From Alphaproteobacteria bacterium (lineage in GTDB: Bacteria; Pseudomonadota; Alphaproteobacteria; Geminicoccales; Geminicoccaceae), in the NCBI GenBank assembly GCA_030431615.1, contig JAUIID010000007.1:1-52060 (forward strand): 52,060 bases of DNA. The letters are read 5' to 3'. Both the position numbers and the translations under genes were made by a program. Positions 25,844 through 36,322 of this stretch are shown in pieces; the first letter of the stretch is position 1, and every line of letters starts with the position of its first letter. Below the pieces are notes generated by a model. That model worked only from the letters and a program-made list of their open reading frames with translations. It did not search any database and had not been told where the DNA came from.

Positions 25844-27555
25844 TGCCGCGCACGATCAGTCGGGCCGCCTATGCCGACATGTACGGCCCCACCACGGGCG
25901 ACAGGGTCCGCCTCGCCGACACCGACCTCATCCTCGAGGTCGAGGAGGATCGGACGATCTATGGCGAGGAGGTCAAGTTCGGCGGTGGCAAGGTCATCCG
26001 CGACGGCATGGGCCAGTCGCAGGCGAGCCGGGCCGAGGGGGCCGTCGACACCGTCATCACCAACGCGCTGATCCTCGACCATTGGGGTATCGTCAAGGCC
26101 GATATCGGGCTCAAGGACGGCCGCATCTGCGCCATCGGCAAGGCCGGCAACCCCGACACCCAGCCCGGTGTCACGATCGTCGTCGGGCCGGCCACCGAGG
26201 CCATTGCCGGCGAGGGCAAGATCCTGACCGCCGGCGGCTTCGACGCGCATATCCATTTCATTTGCCCGCAACAGATCGAGGAGGCGCTGGCCAGCGGCGT
26301 CACCACCATGCTCGGCGGCGGCACCGGCCCGGCGACCGGCACCAATGCCACCACCTGCACCCCGGGCGAGTGGCATATCGGCCGCATGTTGCAGGCGGCC
26401 GAGGCTTTTCCGATGAACCTCGCCTTGTCTGGCAAGGGCAACGCCTCGCGCCCCGAAGGCCTCGTCGAGCAGATCCGGGCCGGCGCCAGCTCGCTCAAGC
26501 TGCACGAGGACTGGGGCACGACGCCGGCCGCCATCGACTGCTGTCTCTCGGTCGCCGACGATCACGACGTGCAGGTGATGATCCACACCGACACGCTCAA
26601 CGAATCGGGCTTTGTCGAGAACACGATCCGGGCCTTCAAGGGTCGCACCATCCACGCGTTCCACACCGAAGGGGCCGGCGGCGGCCACGCCCCCGATATC
26701 ATCAAGGTCTGCGGCCTCGCGAACGTCATCCCCTCCTCGACCAACCCGACCCGACCCTACACGGTCAACACGGTCGACGAGCATCTCGACATGCTCATGG
26801 TCTGCCATCACCTCGACCCGAACATTCCGGAAGACGTGGCCTTCGCCGAATCGCGGATCAGGAAGGAAACCATTGCCGCCGAGGACATCCTCCACGACAT
26901 GGGCGCCTTCTCGATCATCGCCTCCGACAGCCAGGCCATGGGGCGGGTCGGCGAGGTGATCATCCGGACCTGGCAGACCGCGCACAAGATGAAGCTCCAG
27001 CGCGGCCGCCTGCCCGAGGAGGCCGGCGACAACGACAATTTCAGAATCAGGCGCTATGTCGCCAAGTACACGATCAACCCGGCGATCGCGCACGGACTCG
27101 CCCGGCACATCGGCTCGGTCGAGGTCGGCAAGCTTGCCGATCTCTGCCTCTGGTCACCTGCCTTCTTCGGCGTCAGGCCCGACCTCGTCATCAAGTGCGG
27201 GACGATTGCCGCCGCCCCCATGGGCGATCCCAACGCCTCGATCCCGACGCCGCAGCCGGTGCACTACCGGCCGATGTTCGGCGCCTTCGGCCGGTCGCTC
27301 ACGGAAAGTGCCGTCACCTTCGTGAGCCAGGCGGCCCTCGCCGCCGACATCGGCCGCCGGCTCGGGTTGCAGAAGGCCCTGGTCGCCGTCGAGAACACGC
27401 GCGGCGGCATCGGCAAGGCAGCCATGATCCACAACGACGCGACCCCCGCCATCGAGGTCGATCCCGAGACCTACGAGGTGCGCGCCGATGGCGAGCTCCT
27501 TACCTGCCCGCCGGCCGACGTCCTGCCGCTGGCGCAACGCTACTTCCTCTTCTGA
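25843..27555 (+). CDS. ureC: Urease alpha subunit UreC (catalytic)
   Basis: The 570-residue protein has every active-site element. The nickel-binding histidines are H136 and H138 in GGFDAHIHF, the carbamylated lysine is K219 in [10 protein letters not shown], and further ligands are H248 ([11 protein letters not shown]), H274 ([13 protein letters not shown]) and D362 ([11 protein letters not shown]). The mobile flap has C321-H322 in MVCHHLD. Numbering is about two residues higher than in the Klebsiella enzyme. It hydrolyses urea in the cytoplasm with a dinickel centre. Nothing suggests inactivation. The start overlaps the ureB stop, and ureE follows after 16 bases. Confidence 0.95.
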   Translation: MPRTISRAAYADMYGPTTGDRVRLADTDLILEVEEDRTIYGEEVKFGGGKVIRDGMGQSQASRAEGAVDTVITNALILDHWGIVKADIGLKDGRICAIGKAGNPDTQPGVTIVVGPATEAIAGEGKILTAGGFDAHIHFICPQQIEEALASGVTTMLGGGTGPATGTNATTCTPGEWHIGRMLQAAEAFPMNLALSGKGNASRPEGLVEQIRAGASSLKLHEDWGTTPAAIDCCLSVADDHDVQVMIHTDTLNESGFVENTIRAFKGRTIHAFHTEGAGGGHAPDIIKVCGLANVIPSSTNPTRPYTVNTVDEHLDMLMVCHHLDPNIPEDVAFAESRIRKETIAAEDILHDMGAFSIIASDSQAMGRVGEVIIRTWQTAHKMKLQRGRLPEEAGDNDNFRIRRYVAKYTINPAIAHGLARHIGSVEVGKLADLCLWSPAFFGVRPDLVIKCGTIAAAPMGDPNASIPTPQPVHYRPMFGAFGRSLTESAVTFVSQAALAADIGRRLGLQKALVAVENTRGGIGKAAMIHNDATPAIEVDPETYEVRADGELLTCPPADVLPLAQRYFLF

Positions 27556-27571
27556 TGCCGACGCTGGCGTG

Positions 27572-28003
27572 ATGCGGCGCGCACTCCGGGCCGTCGAGCA
27601 GGCCGATGCCGCCCTGGACAGCGTTGCCCTCGATCTCGAGGGTCGCCGCAAGCGGCGCCATGTGGTCGAAACCCGCAAGGGTGAAACGATCCTGATCGAT
27701 CTCGAGGCGGCACCGGTGCTTCGGCACGGGCACGGGCTGGTGCTCGAGGACGGCACGGTCATCCGAATCGAGGCGCTCGCCGAGCCAGTCCTCGACATCA
27801 CGGCCCCCGATCTCGTGCGGATCGCCTGGCATCTGGGCAACCGGCATCTGCCGACCGAGATCCGCCCGGGTGTTCTGCGGATTCGCGCCGATCACGTGAT
27901 CGCCGGCATGCTGGCTGGCCTCGGCGCCGAGATTCATGCCCGCAAAGCCGTCTTCGAGCCGGAAGGCGGCGCTTACGGACACCATCATCACAGTCATGAC
28001 TGA
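27572..28003 (+). CDS. ureE: Urease accessory protein UreE
   Basis: The protein has about 143 residues with the UreE N-terminal domain (a beta segment with RRKRRHVVETRKGETILIDL) and the metal-binding domain (AWHLGNRHLPTEI, then ADHVIAGMLAGLGAEI). The end carries a short histidine-rich tail, GHHHHSHD. UreE is a nickel chaperone delivering metal to UreG and the urease complex. The start ATG at 27572 is preceded by a poor ribosome site, and GTG at 27569 is an alternative. The next gene overlaps its end by eight bases. Confidence 0.88.
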   Translation: MRRALRAVEQADAALDSVALDLEGRRKRRHVVETRKGETILIDLEAAPVLRHGHGLVLEDGTVIRIEALAEPVLDITAPDLVRIAWHLGNRHLPTEIRPGVLRIRADHVIAGMLAGLGAEIHARKAVFEPEGGAYGHHHHSHD

Positions 28004-28676
28004 CCGCGAGCTTTGCCGGCTCATGGCCTGGTTCTCGCCGGCCTTCCCGATCGGCGCCTATGCCTACAGCCACGGGCTCGAGACCGCCGTCGCCTCTGGC
28101 CTGGTGAGGAGCGGCGACGAGCTCGCCACATGGCTCGAGGACGTGCTCCGTTACGGCAGCGGCTTCAGCGACGCCCTTTTTCTCGGTCGTGCCTGGCACA
28201 TGGTGCTGGCGGGCGAGGAGGCGACGATTGCAGCACTGAGCGAGCACGCCATCGCGTTCCAGCCGACCGCCGAGCTCAGGCTGGAGACCGCCCAGCAGGG
28301 GCGGGCATTTCTCACCGCCATGGTGAAGGCCTGGCCCTGCCCTGCCCTCGCCCGGCTGCAGGCCAGCAGCCTGCCCGCCCTGCCCTATCCGATCGTCGTC
28401 GGCGTTGCCTGCGCCGGGCACGGGCTCGGGCTGCGGCCGGCTCTCGTCGGCTATCTCTTCGCCTTCGCCGCCAATCTGACGTCGGCCGGCGTGCGGCTCG
28501 TACCGCTCGGCCAGAGCGACGGGCTTGGCGTGCTGGCCCGGCTGGAGCCGGTGGTTGAAGCCGTCACCGAGGCAGCTCTCGCGGCCGATCTCGATGATCT
28601 CGCCAGCGCCGTGCCCATGGTCGACTGGTGCTCGATGCGTCATGAAACCGACTACACGAGGCTGTTCCGCTCATGA
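27996..28676 (+). CDS. ureF: Urease accessory protein UreF
   Basis: The protein has 226 residues. The N-terminal [20 protein letters not shown] is the UreF hallmark, followed by a mainly helical body with [11 protein letters not shown] and the end [19 protein letters not shown]. UreF bridges UreD and the GTPase UreG during nickel insertion. The ATG at 27996 lies within the ureE end and the stop overlaps the ureG ATG (ATGA), so ureE, ureF and ureG are translationally coupled. Confidence 0.9.
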   Translation: MTDRELCRLMAWFSPAFPIGAYAYSHGLETAVASGLVRSGDELATWLEDVLRYGSGFSDALFLGRAWHMVLAGEEATIAALSEHAIAFQPTAELRLETAQQGRAFLTAMVKAWPCPALARLQASSLPALPYPIVVGVACAGHGLGLRPALVGYLFAFAANLTSAGVRLVPLGQSDGLGVLARLEPVVEAVTEAALAADLDDLASAVPMVDWCSMRHETDYTRLFRS

Positions 28677-29344
28677 ATGCCCCCTCCCCCGCCCCGCCCG
28701 TTTCTTCGCCGCCCAACGCATCACCGCATGGGCCCTTGCGGGTGGGCATCGGCGGGCCGGTCGGTTCCGGCAAGACAGCGCTGACCGACGCCCTGTGCAA
28801 GGCGCTGCGCGACCGTTACGCCCTCGCGGTCGTCACCAACGACATCTACACGAAGGAGGATGCGCAGTTTCTCACGCGCTCGGGCGCCCTCGCCCCGGAG
28901 CGCATCGTCGGCGTCGAGACGGGCGGCTGCCCGCACACGGCGATCCGCGAGGATGCCTCGATCAATCTCGCGGCGGTCGGCGATCTGGCAACCCGGTTCC
29001 CGGGCCTCGATCTCGTCATCATTGAATCCGGCGGCGACAATCTGGCAGCGACGTTCAGCCCCGAACTCGCCGATCTCACCATCTACGTCATCGATGTCTC
29101 GGCCGGCGACAAGATCCCGAGAAAGGGCGGACCCGGCATCACGCGCTCCGATCTGCTCGTCATCAACAAGATCGACCTCGCCTCTCTCGTGGGCGCCTCG
29201 CTCGAGGTGATGGATCGTGACGCCCGCCGGATGCGCGGTGAGCGTCCCTTCGTCTTCAGCAATCTCAAGAGCGGTGACGGGCTGAGCTCGATCGCCCGAT
29301 TCATCGAGACACGAGGGGGGCTGATCCGGACCGGACAAGGATAG
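28673..29344 (+). CDS. ureG: Urease accessory GTPase UreG
   Basis: The 223-residue protein has the P-loop [10 protein letters not shown] near residues 28-37, the metal-binding CPH (residues 86-88) in [13 protein letters not shown], the switch region [16 protein letters not shown], and NKIDL for guanine recognition. UreG couples GTP hydrolysis to nickel transfer. The ATG overlaps the ureF stop. It is the last gene of the urease operon. A T-tract lies at 29398-29403, but the hairpin before it is weak, so I do not call a terminator. No nickel transporter gene is in the window. Confidence 0.93.
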   Translation: MNAPSPAPPVSSPPNASPHGPLRVGIGGPVGSGKTALTDALCKALRDRYALAVVTNDIYTKEDAQFLTRSGALAPERIVGVETGGCPHTAIREDASINLAAVGDLATRFPGLDLVIIESGGDNLAATFSPELADLTIYVIDVSAGDKIPRKGGPGITRSDLLVINKIDLASLVGASLEVMDRDARRMRGERPFVFSNLKSGDGLSSIARFIETRGGLIRTGQG

Positions 29345-29478
29345 CTTTCACCCGCGAGCGCCAGCGGGATGAGATCAAACCGCAGGTGTCCGCGCACTTT
29401 TTTATAGGCTTGTACGCGTCTACCATTATGCAATCTCTTCCCGGCCGGCCCTCGCGCGCCGTGCGCGAAGCCTGCCCG

Positions 29479-30495
29479 TCAGCCGGATGCACGGATCGGC
29501 AGCCAGACATCGCGGAACCAGCGGGCGAAATGCTCGATGCCGTCCTCGATCGAGGTTTCGGGCATAAAGCCGGTCGCCCGGGTGAGATCGTCGATATCGG
29601 CATAGGTTGCGGGCACATCGCCCGGCTGCATCGGCGCCATCTCACGGTCGATCTTCATGCCCAGGCTGCGCTCCAGGCAGTCGATGACATGCAGCAGCTC
29701 GGCCGGCTGGTTATTGCCGATATTGTAGAGCCCGAACGGCGCGCCACTGCTCCGCGGCAAGTCCGTGCCCGCTTCCGGTACCCGGTCCATGACACCTCTG
29801 ATGCCACTTACGATATCGTCGATATAGGTGAAGTCGCGCTGCATCCGCCCTTCGTTGAAAACCTTGATCGGCAGCCCGCTCGCCGCACGCTCGGCGAAGA
29901 CGAACGGCACCATGTCCGGCCGCATCCACGGGCCGTAGACCGTGAAGAAGCGCAGTCCGGTGGTCGGCAGGCCGAAAAGATGGCTGTAGCTGTGCGCCAT
30001 CAACTCGTTCGCCCGCTTCGTGGCGGCATAGAGGCTGACCGGATGGTCGACATTGTCCGCCGTCGAGAACGGTCGCTTGGTGTTGGCGCCATAGACCGAG
30101 GACGACGATGCGTAGACCAGATGCCGGACGGCATTGTGCCGACAGCCTTCGAGGACCGTCATGAAGCCGACGAGATTGCTGTCCACATAGGCATGCGGAT
30201 TCTCGAGGCTGTAGCGGACACCGGCCTGGGCGGCGAGATGTACGACCAGATCGAAACGTTCGGCGGCGAAAAGTGCCGACGTCCGCTCGCGATCGGCGAG
30301 ATCGAGCTCGACGAACCGGAAACCGTCTGCGCCCACAAGCCGATCGAGCCTGGCTCGCTTGAGGCGTCGATCGTAATAGTCGTTGATGTTGTCCACGCCG
30401 ACCACCGGCAGCCCTTCCTGCAGCAGTCGATGGGCAAGAGCGGCGCCGATGAAGCCGGCAACGCCAGTAACCAGTATTGCTCTTGTTGTCCTCAT
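29479..30495 (-). CDS. UDP-glucuronate 4-epimerase-like NAD-dependent epimerase
   Basis: The protein has 338 residues of the extended short-chain dehydrogenase family. It has LVTGVAGFIGAALAHRLL with the NAD-binding GxxGxxG at the N-terminus, VHLAAQAGVRYSLENP, the catalytic SSSSVYG, and YAATKRANE with the Tyr-x-x-x-Lys pair. Pattern and length match CapI/LspL-type UDP-glucuronate 4-epimerases, which make UDP-galacturonate for capsules. This fits the uronic-acid theme of the window, but other 4-epimerases are possible. It stands alone on the minus strand between the urease operon and the replication module. The ATG at 30495 has GGAT upstream. Confidence 0.8.
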   Translation of the reverse strand: MRTTRAILVTGVAGFIGAALAHRLLQEGLPVVGVDNINDYYDRRLKRARLDRLVGADGFRFVELDLADRERTSALFAAERFDLVVHLAAQAGVRYSLENPHAYVDSNLVGFMTVLEGCRHNAVRHLVYASSSSVYGANTKRPFSTADNVDHPVSLYAATKRANELMAHSYSHLFGLPTTGLRFFTVYGPWMRPDMVPFVFAERAASGLPIKVFNEGRMQRDFTYIDDIVSGIRGVMDRVPEAGTDLPRSSGAPFGLYNIGNNQPAELLHVIDCLERSLGMKIDREMAPMQPGDVPATYADIDDLTRATGFMPETSIEDGIEHFARWFRDVWLPIRASG

Positions 30496-30856
30496 CGGAT
30501 CCGTCCGGCATGGAGCTGCAGCAATGGCCGGCCCAGGCGCGGCCGGGCGCGGCCGAGGCCGTCATAGTCGATCAGGCCCGCGATCTGAAGGGCCGCCGCG
30601 CGCTGTTGGAGATGCCCGCACCATCCCTGGACCGGGGGAATGGGGCGACCTCCGCCGAAGGGAGCTGTTCTCTTTCACGGACCTGAATGTGCTGCGGCGT
30701 TACTCAACCGTACAAAACGTTAGGCGTATCCGCGTATACGCCTCCGATGGCACGAGGCCATCGGCCGCGCCTGAAACTGCGAGGGTGGTTCGATCGACGA
30801 ACGATGCGCTTCCTGCTACATACGGTCTTATGTACATCCATATCTAGGCTGCCTGC
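30496..30856. other. Intergenic region with consecutive inverted repeats
   Basis: This gap of about 361 bases separates the epimerase (minus) from the small RHH-like gene (plus). No convincing gene is seen. Its right third holds four consecutive small palindromes, listed separately. The rest presumably contains the epimerase promoter. Confidence 0.5.
30722..30834. promoter_or_regulatory. Four consecutive palindromes upstream of the replication genes
   Basis: AGGCGTAT/ATACGCCT (30722-30743, six-base loop), CGATGGC/GCCATCG (30745-30763, five-base loop), GTTCG/CGAAC (30788-30802) and TACATA/TATGTA (30817-30834) follow one another just upstream of the RHH-like and initiator genes. They are likely operator or copy-control elements, or part of the promoter region of the replication operon. 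The proteins that bind them cannot be read from the sequence. Confidence 0.45.
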
Positions 30857-31066
30857 ATGGCCCTGTCACTGACGCTGACGAGTTCGACCCGACCGATGGA
30901 AACAGACCGCAAGATCACGCTCAGCCTGCCGGCCTCGGTGGTGCAGGCCCTGAAGGCGCGGATGGCTGCGGAGGACACCACGATGCGGGCCCTGATTCTG
31001 GAGGCCCTGGCCATCAATGGCTACAACGTGGCAGCGGACGAGATTCGTGACCGTCGCCGGCGTTGA
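30857..31066 (+). CDS. Small ribbon-helix-helix-like protein upstream of the replication initiator
   Basis: The product has 69 residues from ATG 30857, or 56 from ATG 30896. The core reads METDRKITLSLPASVVQALKARMAAEDTTMRALILEAL, a short beta strand followed by two helices, as in Arc/MetJ-type ribbon-helix-helix DNA-binding proteins. The tail is very basic (DRRRR). It lies 60 bases upstream of the replication initiator on the same strand, downstream of the palindromes at 30722-30834, with an iteron in between. A copy-number or partition regulator is likely but not proven. Confidence 0.6.
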   Translation: MALSLTLTSSTRPMETDRKITLSLPASVVQALKARMAAEDTTMRALILEALAINGYNVAADEIRDRRRR

Positions 31067-31087
31067 CGCCGCGCTTCCCACCCCACT

Positions 31088-31106
31088 CACGGTACATCGT
31101 TCACAT
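31088..31106 (+). repeat. Iteron upstream of the replication initiator gene
   Basis: CACGGTACATCGTTCACAT occurs here, 20 bases before the initiator ATG. It is identical to copies in the cluster downstream of the gene. This position allows the initiator to repress its own synthesis, as is known for iteron plasmids. Confidence 0.75.
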
Positions 31107-31126
31107 TTCGCCGCGGACAGCCGAGC

Positions 31127-32020
31127 ATGAGCGGGAAACAGGTCGATCTCTTCCTCGATAGCCTGATCAACGCACCGTTCAAGGACGACCGGGCGCTCAT
31201 GGAGTTCCCGTTCTTCTCCCTGCAGAAGACGCCGAGGCGGCGCCCGCTGGTCTATGATGACGGCAAGGTGAAGATCGAGATCCGTCCCGGCGATCGTGGC
31301 ATTGCCACGATCTGGGACAAGGACGTGCTGATCTATATCGCCTCGATCATCAACGACCGCATCGAGCGTGGGTTGCCGGTCGAGCGCAGCATCCGCTTCA
31401 ACGCGTATAACCTCTTGCGCGTAACAGGGCGCAGCACCGGCAAGCGTGCATACGAGCTCCTGCTGGACGCGATCTTCCGGCTGCGCTCCACCACGATCGT
31501 CACCACGATCGAGGCGGGTGAGACGAAGGAGCGCCGGGGCTTCGGCTGGATCGAGACCTTCCGTATCCTCGAGAAACGGAGCAAGGGCGGCAAGCAGATC
31601 ATGGCCGCCTGCGAGATCACCCTCAACGACTGGATGTTTCGTGCCATCGTCAAGGACCGTCGTGTCCTGACCATCGATTCGGGCTATTTCAAGCTGACGA
31701 TGGGCCTCAAGCGGCGTCTCTACGAACTGGCGCGCAAGCATTGCGGGCGGCAGCACCGTTGGGTGATCAGCTTGCCGCGGCTGATCGACAAATGCGGGTC
31801 GGTCCTCGAGCCGCGCTTCTTCAAGCCGCAGCTGCGCAAGGTCATCAACGACGACGACCTGCCGGAATACCATATCGCCATCAGCTTCGATCCCCAGGAC
31901 AGACCCGATGCCCTCGATGGAGCTTTCGAGAGCCGGCGATGGGCGAGCAACGAGCGGATCCTCGTCTCTTTCTGGCCGCGCGGCCAGAATCATGCCGACG
32001 CCCGGCTTGACGACGGCTAG
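31127..32020 (+). CDS. repA: Plasmid replication initiator protein A (RPA family)
   Basis: The 297-residue protein has the pattern of alphaproteobacterial plasmid initiators (RPA, PF10134): DRALMEFPFFSLQKTPRRRPLVYDDGKVKIEI near the N-terminus, then GIATIWDKDVLIYIASIIND and FNAYNLLRVTGRSTGKRAYELL, then the second winged-helix-like half with LTIDSGYFKLTMGLKRRLYELARKHCG. It should bind the iterons on both sides of its gene and open the origin. Iterons begin two bases after the stop. The same initiator type is known from plasmids carrying polysaccharide and biofilm genes in Rhodobacteraceae, which parallels this window. The start ATG has only a weak ribosome site, as expected for a low-level initiator. 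Confidence 0.88.
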   Translation: MSGKQVDLFLDSLINAPFKDDRALMEFPFFSLQKTPRRRPLVYDDGKVKIEIRPGDRGIATIWDKDVLIYIASIINDRIERGLPVERSIRFNAYNLLRVTGRSTGKRAYELLLDAIFRLRSTTIVTTIEAGETKERRGFGWIETFRILEKRSKGGKQIMAACEITLNDWMFRAIVKDRRVLTIDSGYFKLTMGLKRRLYELARKHCGRQHRWVISLPRLIDKCGSVLEPRFFKPQLRKVINDDDLPEYHIAISFDPQDRPDALDGAFESRRWASNERILVSFWPRGQNHADARLDDG

Positions 32021-32021
32021 G

Positions 32022-32157
32022 CACGGTACATCGTTCACATTCCGGCACCCCACCGCTAGCCGGCGCGCGGACACGGTACATCATTCACATAAGCACGGTA
32101 CATCGTTCACATTCCGTATCGGTACATCATTCACGCAGACACGGTACATCATTCACA
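32022..32157 (+). repeat. Iteron cluster of the replication origin
   Basis: Five direct copies of the motif CGGTACATCRTTCAC (R is A or G) lie at 32022-32040, 32072-32090, 32094-32112, 32118-32134 and 32140-32157, all on the plus strand. Three have ATCATTC and two ATCGTTC. The last three are spaced about 22 bases apart, two turns of the helix, as in iteron origins. They are the probable binding sites of the initiator encoded just upstream. Confidence 0.85.
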
Positions 32158-32256
32158 AAATTGGCCGTAACATCCTGATAAATAAGAGCTAATCGACCCC
32201 TTAACTCTCTAACAGAATCCTATTAACTCTGTAACGGCTCCCGCCCTGCCGGAATC

Positions 32257-32265
32257 TGTGGATAA
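32257..32265 (-). promoter_or_regulatory. DnaA box
   Basis: TGTGGATAA is the exact complement of the DnaA consensus TTATCCACA. It lies 22 bases after the second AT-rich 13-mer of the origin, where host DnaA would help strand opening. Confidence 0.8.
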
Positions 32266-32377
32266 ATCACCGGCTCGCCATCACTCATCCTTCAGAAGCT
32301 GACCATACAATGCCTTTTGACCGAACGGGGGCCTCGCTCCCGACAGTTGCTTGAAAAGGGTGAACGACAGATAGGGA

Positions 32378-34090
<1,713 letters not shown>

Positions 34091-34912
34091 TCAACCCGAG
34101 GCGAGATCGCCGGCCGGCACAAGACGCCGAAGAATTCGCTTCTGCTCGTCAATGTTGAAAAGACTGCTGAATTTCTGCCCCCGCGTGTCGACGATCTGCT
34201 TCTCGTCGCGGATCTTCCAGGCTTCCTCGGGGCGCACGAGGTCGTTCCGATAGGAGGTGATGCGGTCGACCGACAAGGCGCCCGCATCGAGATCGAGAAA
34301 ACGTGCCAGAGCATCCAGCACGGCCGTGTCATTCTCGACCAGGTCAGCATACCGCACCACGAAAGTATCGGGCCGGCCGATGTTCCTCCTGATCACGCGG
34401 CAATAGCGATTGTACAGATCGACCATCTGGTCGAGGTCGCCGAGCCAGTTCCAATGATCCGGATACTTCGTCTTGGCGTCATGGAGCGAGGCGACGACAT
34501 CTGGACCATCGCGCAGGATATGGACGAAACGCGCGGTCGGCAGATGGCGGCGGATCTCGTCGATGAAGAACATGTGCTCGGGGCTCTTCTCGAGCCAGCC
34601 ACGCCGGTCGCGCAAGCCCGTCTCGCTGGTCATCACCCGGTCGAACAACTCGCAGGCGTCAGCGAGCCGGCGCACACCGGCCCAGTCGTAGCTGCCTTCG
34701 AGGGTGTTGTTCTCGGTGATGAAGCGAAAGGCGGCATCGACCCGCCCGCCATCGAGATACAGGCGGTCCAGCCAGCGGACCGGCCGCCAGCGATGCAGAT
34801 TGCGGAAGAAATGGGTCTCCTTGAGGGTGAACAGATCGAGCTGGGTGGTCAGGATGGTCTGCAGCAGGGTCGTGCCGGAGCGCGGACTGCCAACCAGGAA
34901 GAGCTTTCTCAT
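34091..34912 (-). CDS. Sulfotransferase family protein
   Basis: The product has 273 residues. The N-terminal LVGSPRSGTTLLQTIL is the 5'-phosphosulfate-binding loop for PAPS, and VHILRDGPDVVASLHDA is the 3'-phosphate-binding region with the conserved Arg and Ser. It should transfer sulfate from PAPS to a hydroxyl, most likely on a sugar of the polysaccharide or its lipid-linked precursor. The start overlaps the stop of the upstream glycosyltransferase by ATGA, so the two are coupled and probably act on the same glycan. No PAPS-synthesis gene is in the window. Confidence 0.82.
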   Translation of the reverse strand: MRKLFLVGSPRSGTTLLQTILTTQLDLFTLKETHFFRNLHRWRPVRWLDRLYLDGGRVDAAFRFITENNTLEGSYDWAGVRRLADACELFDRVMTSETGLRDRRGWLEKSPEHMFFIDEIRRHLPTARFVHILRDGPDVVASLHDAKTKYPDHWNWLGDLDQMVDLYNRYCRVIRRNIGRPDTFVVRYADLVENDTAVLDALARFLDLDAGALSVDRITSYRNDLVRPEEAWKIRDEKQIVDTRGQKFSSLFNIDEQKRILRRLVPAGDLASG

Positions 34913-36159
34913 GGGGCGGCGAACTCGCGGGTGACGGGCAGGGATGCGGCGGGGGCAGGGGAGGGGACGGCTAGGAGCGAACCGAGGCTCTCGATCATGG
35001 CACCCGCCCGGGCCTGCCAGGTGTGCTCGGCTGCGACCAGGGCCCGCGCGGCCTGGCCCATGCGGGGCAGGCGATGGCGTTCGGCATGGACCCGGCGAAG
35101 CGCCGCCTTCAGGCTCTCCGGCTGGTCGGCGGCAAAGAGGAAGCCGGTATCGCGGCCCTCGACCAGCTGGCGCGCATCGGCGAAATCGGAGGCGAGCAGC
35201 GGCTTCGCCATCGCCATGTACTCGTAGAGCTTGATCGGCGAATGATACATGGTGCCGATCTGCATCGCCGCGGCACCGGCATAGCCGATGTCGAAGCCCG
35301 CCATGTAGCGGCCGACCTCGGTCGCCGGCACCCGGCCGAGAAAGCGAACCCGGTCGGCGATGCCGCAGCGCCCGGCCAGGGCTTCCCAGGATTCGCGCAT
35401 GACGCCGTCACCGACGACGACGAGCCCGAACCGCAACCCTTCCTGCGCCAGATCACCAAGCGCCTCGATCAACCGATCCAGAACCTGCCAGCCGATCAAC
35501 GCCCCGACGAAACCGATCGTCAGATCCTCGAAATAACGCATATTAGGAATTTTTTCAAGAGAGAAGCGCTCGAGCTCGACGGCGTTGGGCACGACCAGGA
35601 TTTTGTCCGGCGGCACGCCGCATTCCTCGACGATCAGCTCCTTCAGGGTCGGCGAAATGCAGATCAGCGCGTCACAGTCCCGGTAGGCGGCCTTCTCGAT
35701 CCGTTCGGCGAGCCGGGACAGGCCGACGGTCGAGCGTTCGACCCTGGTCTCGTAGTAGAACAGTCCCTGCGTCTCGAGAATCCAGGGAATCCCCTGTCTT
35801 TTGAAGCGGCGTCCCAGCACCTGCATGGTGGCGAAGCGCTCGTAGACCCAGTCGACCCGGCCGCCGAGCTCGGCCCAGGCGGCACGGCGATTGCGCGCCG
35901 CCAGGAGCAGCCTTGCAGCATCGCCGGCGAGGCGGAGCGCCGGCGAGCGCTCGAGCCTGGCCTGCAGCGTGCCCTTGGTGACCCTCTGGCCCACCCGGTC
36001 GCCGACGATGAAGGGATCGACCGTCCAGCCCTGGGCGCGAAAGCCGTTGATGACGCCCAGGATATGGGCGCGCGGGCCGGCCGAATAGGCATCCGGACGG
36101 GTCGAGACGGTGGGCGCGGCAGAGAGATAGCCGAGGCGGGGCGGGCTCGGGCGCGACAA
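34909..36159 (-). CDS. Glycosyltransferase family 4 protein
   Basis: The protein has 416 residues with a GT-B pattern. The N-terminal domain has GPRAHILGVINGFRAQGWTVD, the middle has ILVVPNAVELERF, and the donor site has SPIKLYEYMAMAKPLLASD with the conserved Glu. It is probably a cytoplasmic enzyme adding a sugar to the repeat unit. The stop overlaps the sulfotransferase start by four bases. Its start is preceded by the unusual repeat region at 36323-36572, which may contain its promoter or operators. Confidence 0.8.
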   Translation of the reverse strand: MSRPSPPRLGYLSAAPTVSTRPDAYSAGPRAHILGVINGFRAQGWTVDPFIVGDRVGQRVTKGTLQARLERSPALRLAGDAARLLLAARNRRAAWAELGGRVDWVYERFATMQVLGRRFKRQGIPWILETQGLFYYETRVERSTVGLSRLAERIEKAAYRDCDALICISPTLKELIVEECGVPPDKILVVPNAVELERFSLEKIPNMRYFEDLTIGFVGALIGWQVLDRLIEALGDLAQEGLRFGLVVVGDGVMRESWEALAGRCGIADRVRFLGRVPATEVGRYMAGFDIGYAGAAAMQIGTMYHSPIKLYEYMAMAKPLLASDFADARQLVEGRDTGFLFAADQPESLKAALRRVHAERHRLPRMGQAARALVAAEHTWQARAGAMIESLGSLLAVPSPAPAASLPVTREFAAP

Positions 36160-36322
36160 GAGCGGTCTCCGGGGCAGGGCGGCCAGACCTGATCTCTAGC
36201 CCCGGAACCTCTAAGGTTCCCTTAACTCGTGCCGGTCGGGTTCGCTCGGCAATTTCACCTTTTGGCGGCGGGCGAACCGACATATGCGGCGCCAGCCGTG
36301 GCGGGACCTGCCGCAGACCTCA

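Larger units (their letters stand above)
32022..32377. other. Plasmid or chromid replication origin (oriV)
   Basis: This gene-free stretch holds, in order: five iterons (32022-32157); an AT-rich part with two near-identical 13-mers, TTAACTCTCTAAC (32201-32213) and TTAACTCTGTAAC (32223-32235), 22 bases apart, as in DNA-unwinding elements; and a perfect DnaA box (32257-32265). This is a complete theta-type origin layout next to its initiator gene. About 110 bases between the DnaA box and the phosphoglucomutase stop show nothing further. Confidence 0.82.

Noticed and set aside
29345-29478. A terminator after ureG using the T-tract at 29398-29403.
   Set aside because: The stem before it has at most four base pairs with a wobble, too weak to support a call.
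30687-30872. A 61-residue plus-strand frame upstream of the RHH-like gene.
   Set aside because: It crosses the four palindromes, lacks a ribosome site and resembles no protein.
32022-32157. The repeat cluster as a CRISPR array.
   Set aside because: The spacers are short and uneven, the repeats lie next to a plasmid initiator with another copy before its gene, and no cas genes are present. They are iterons.
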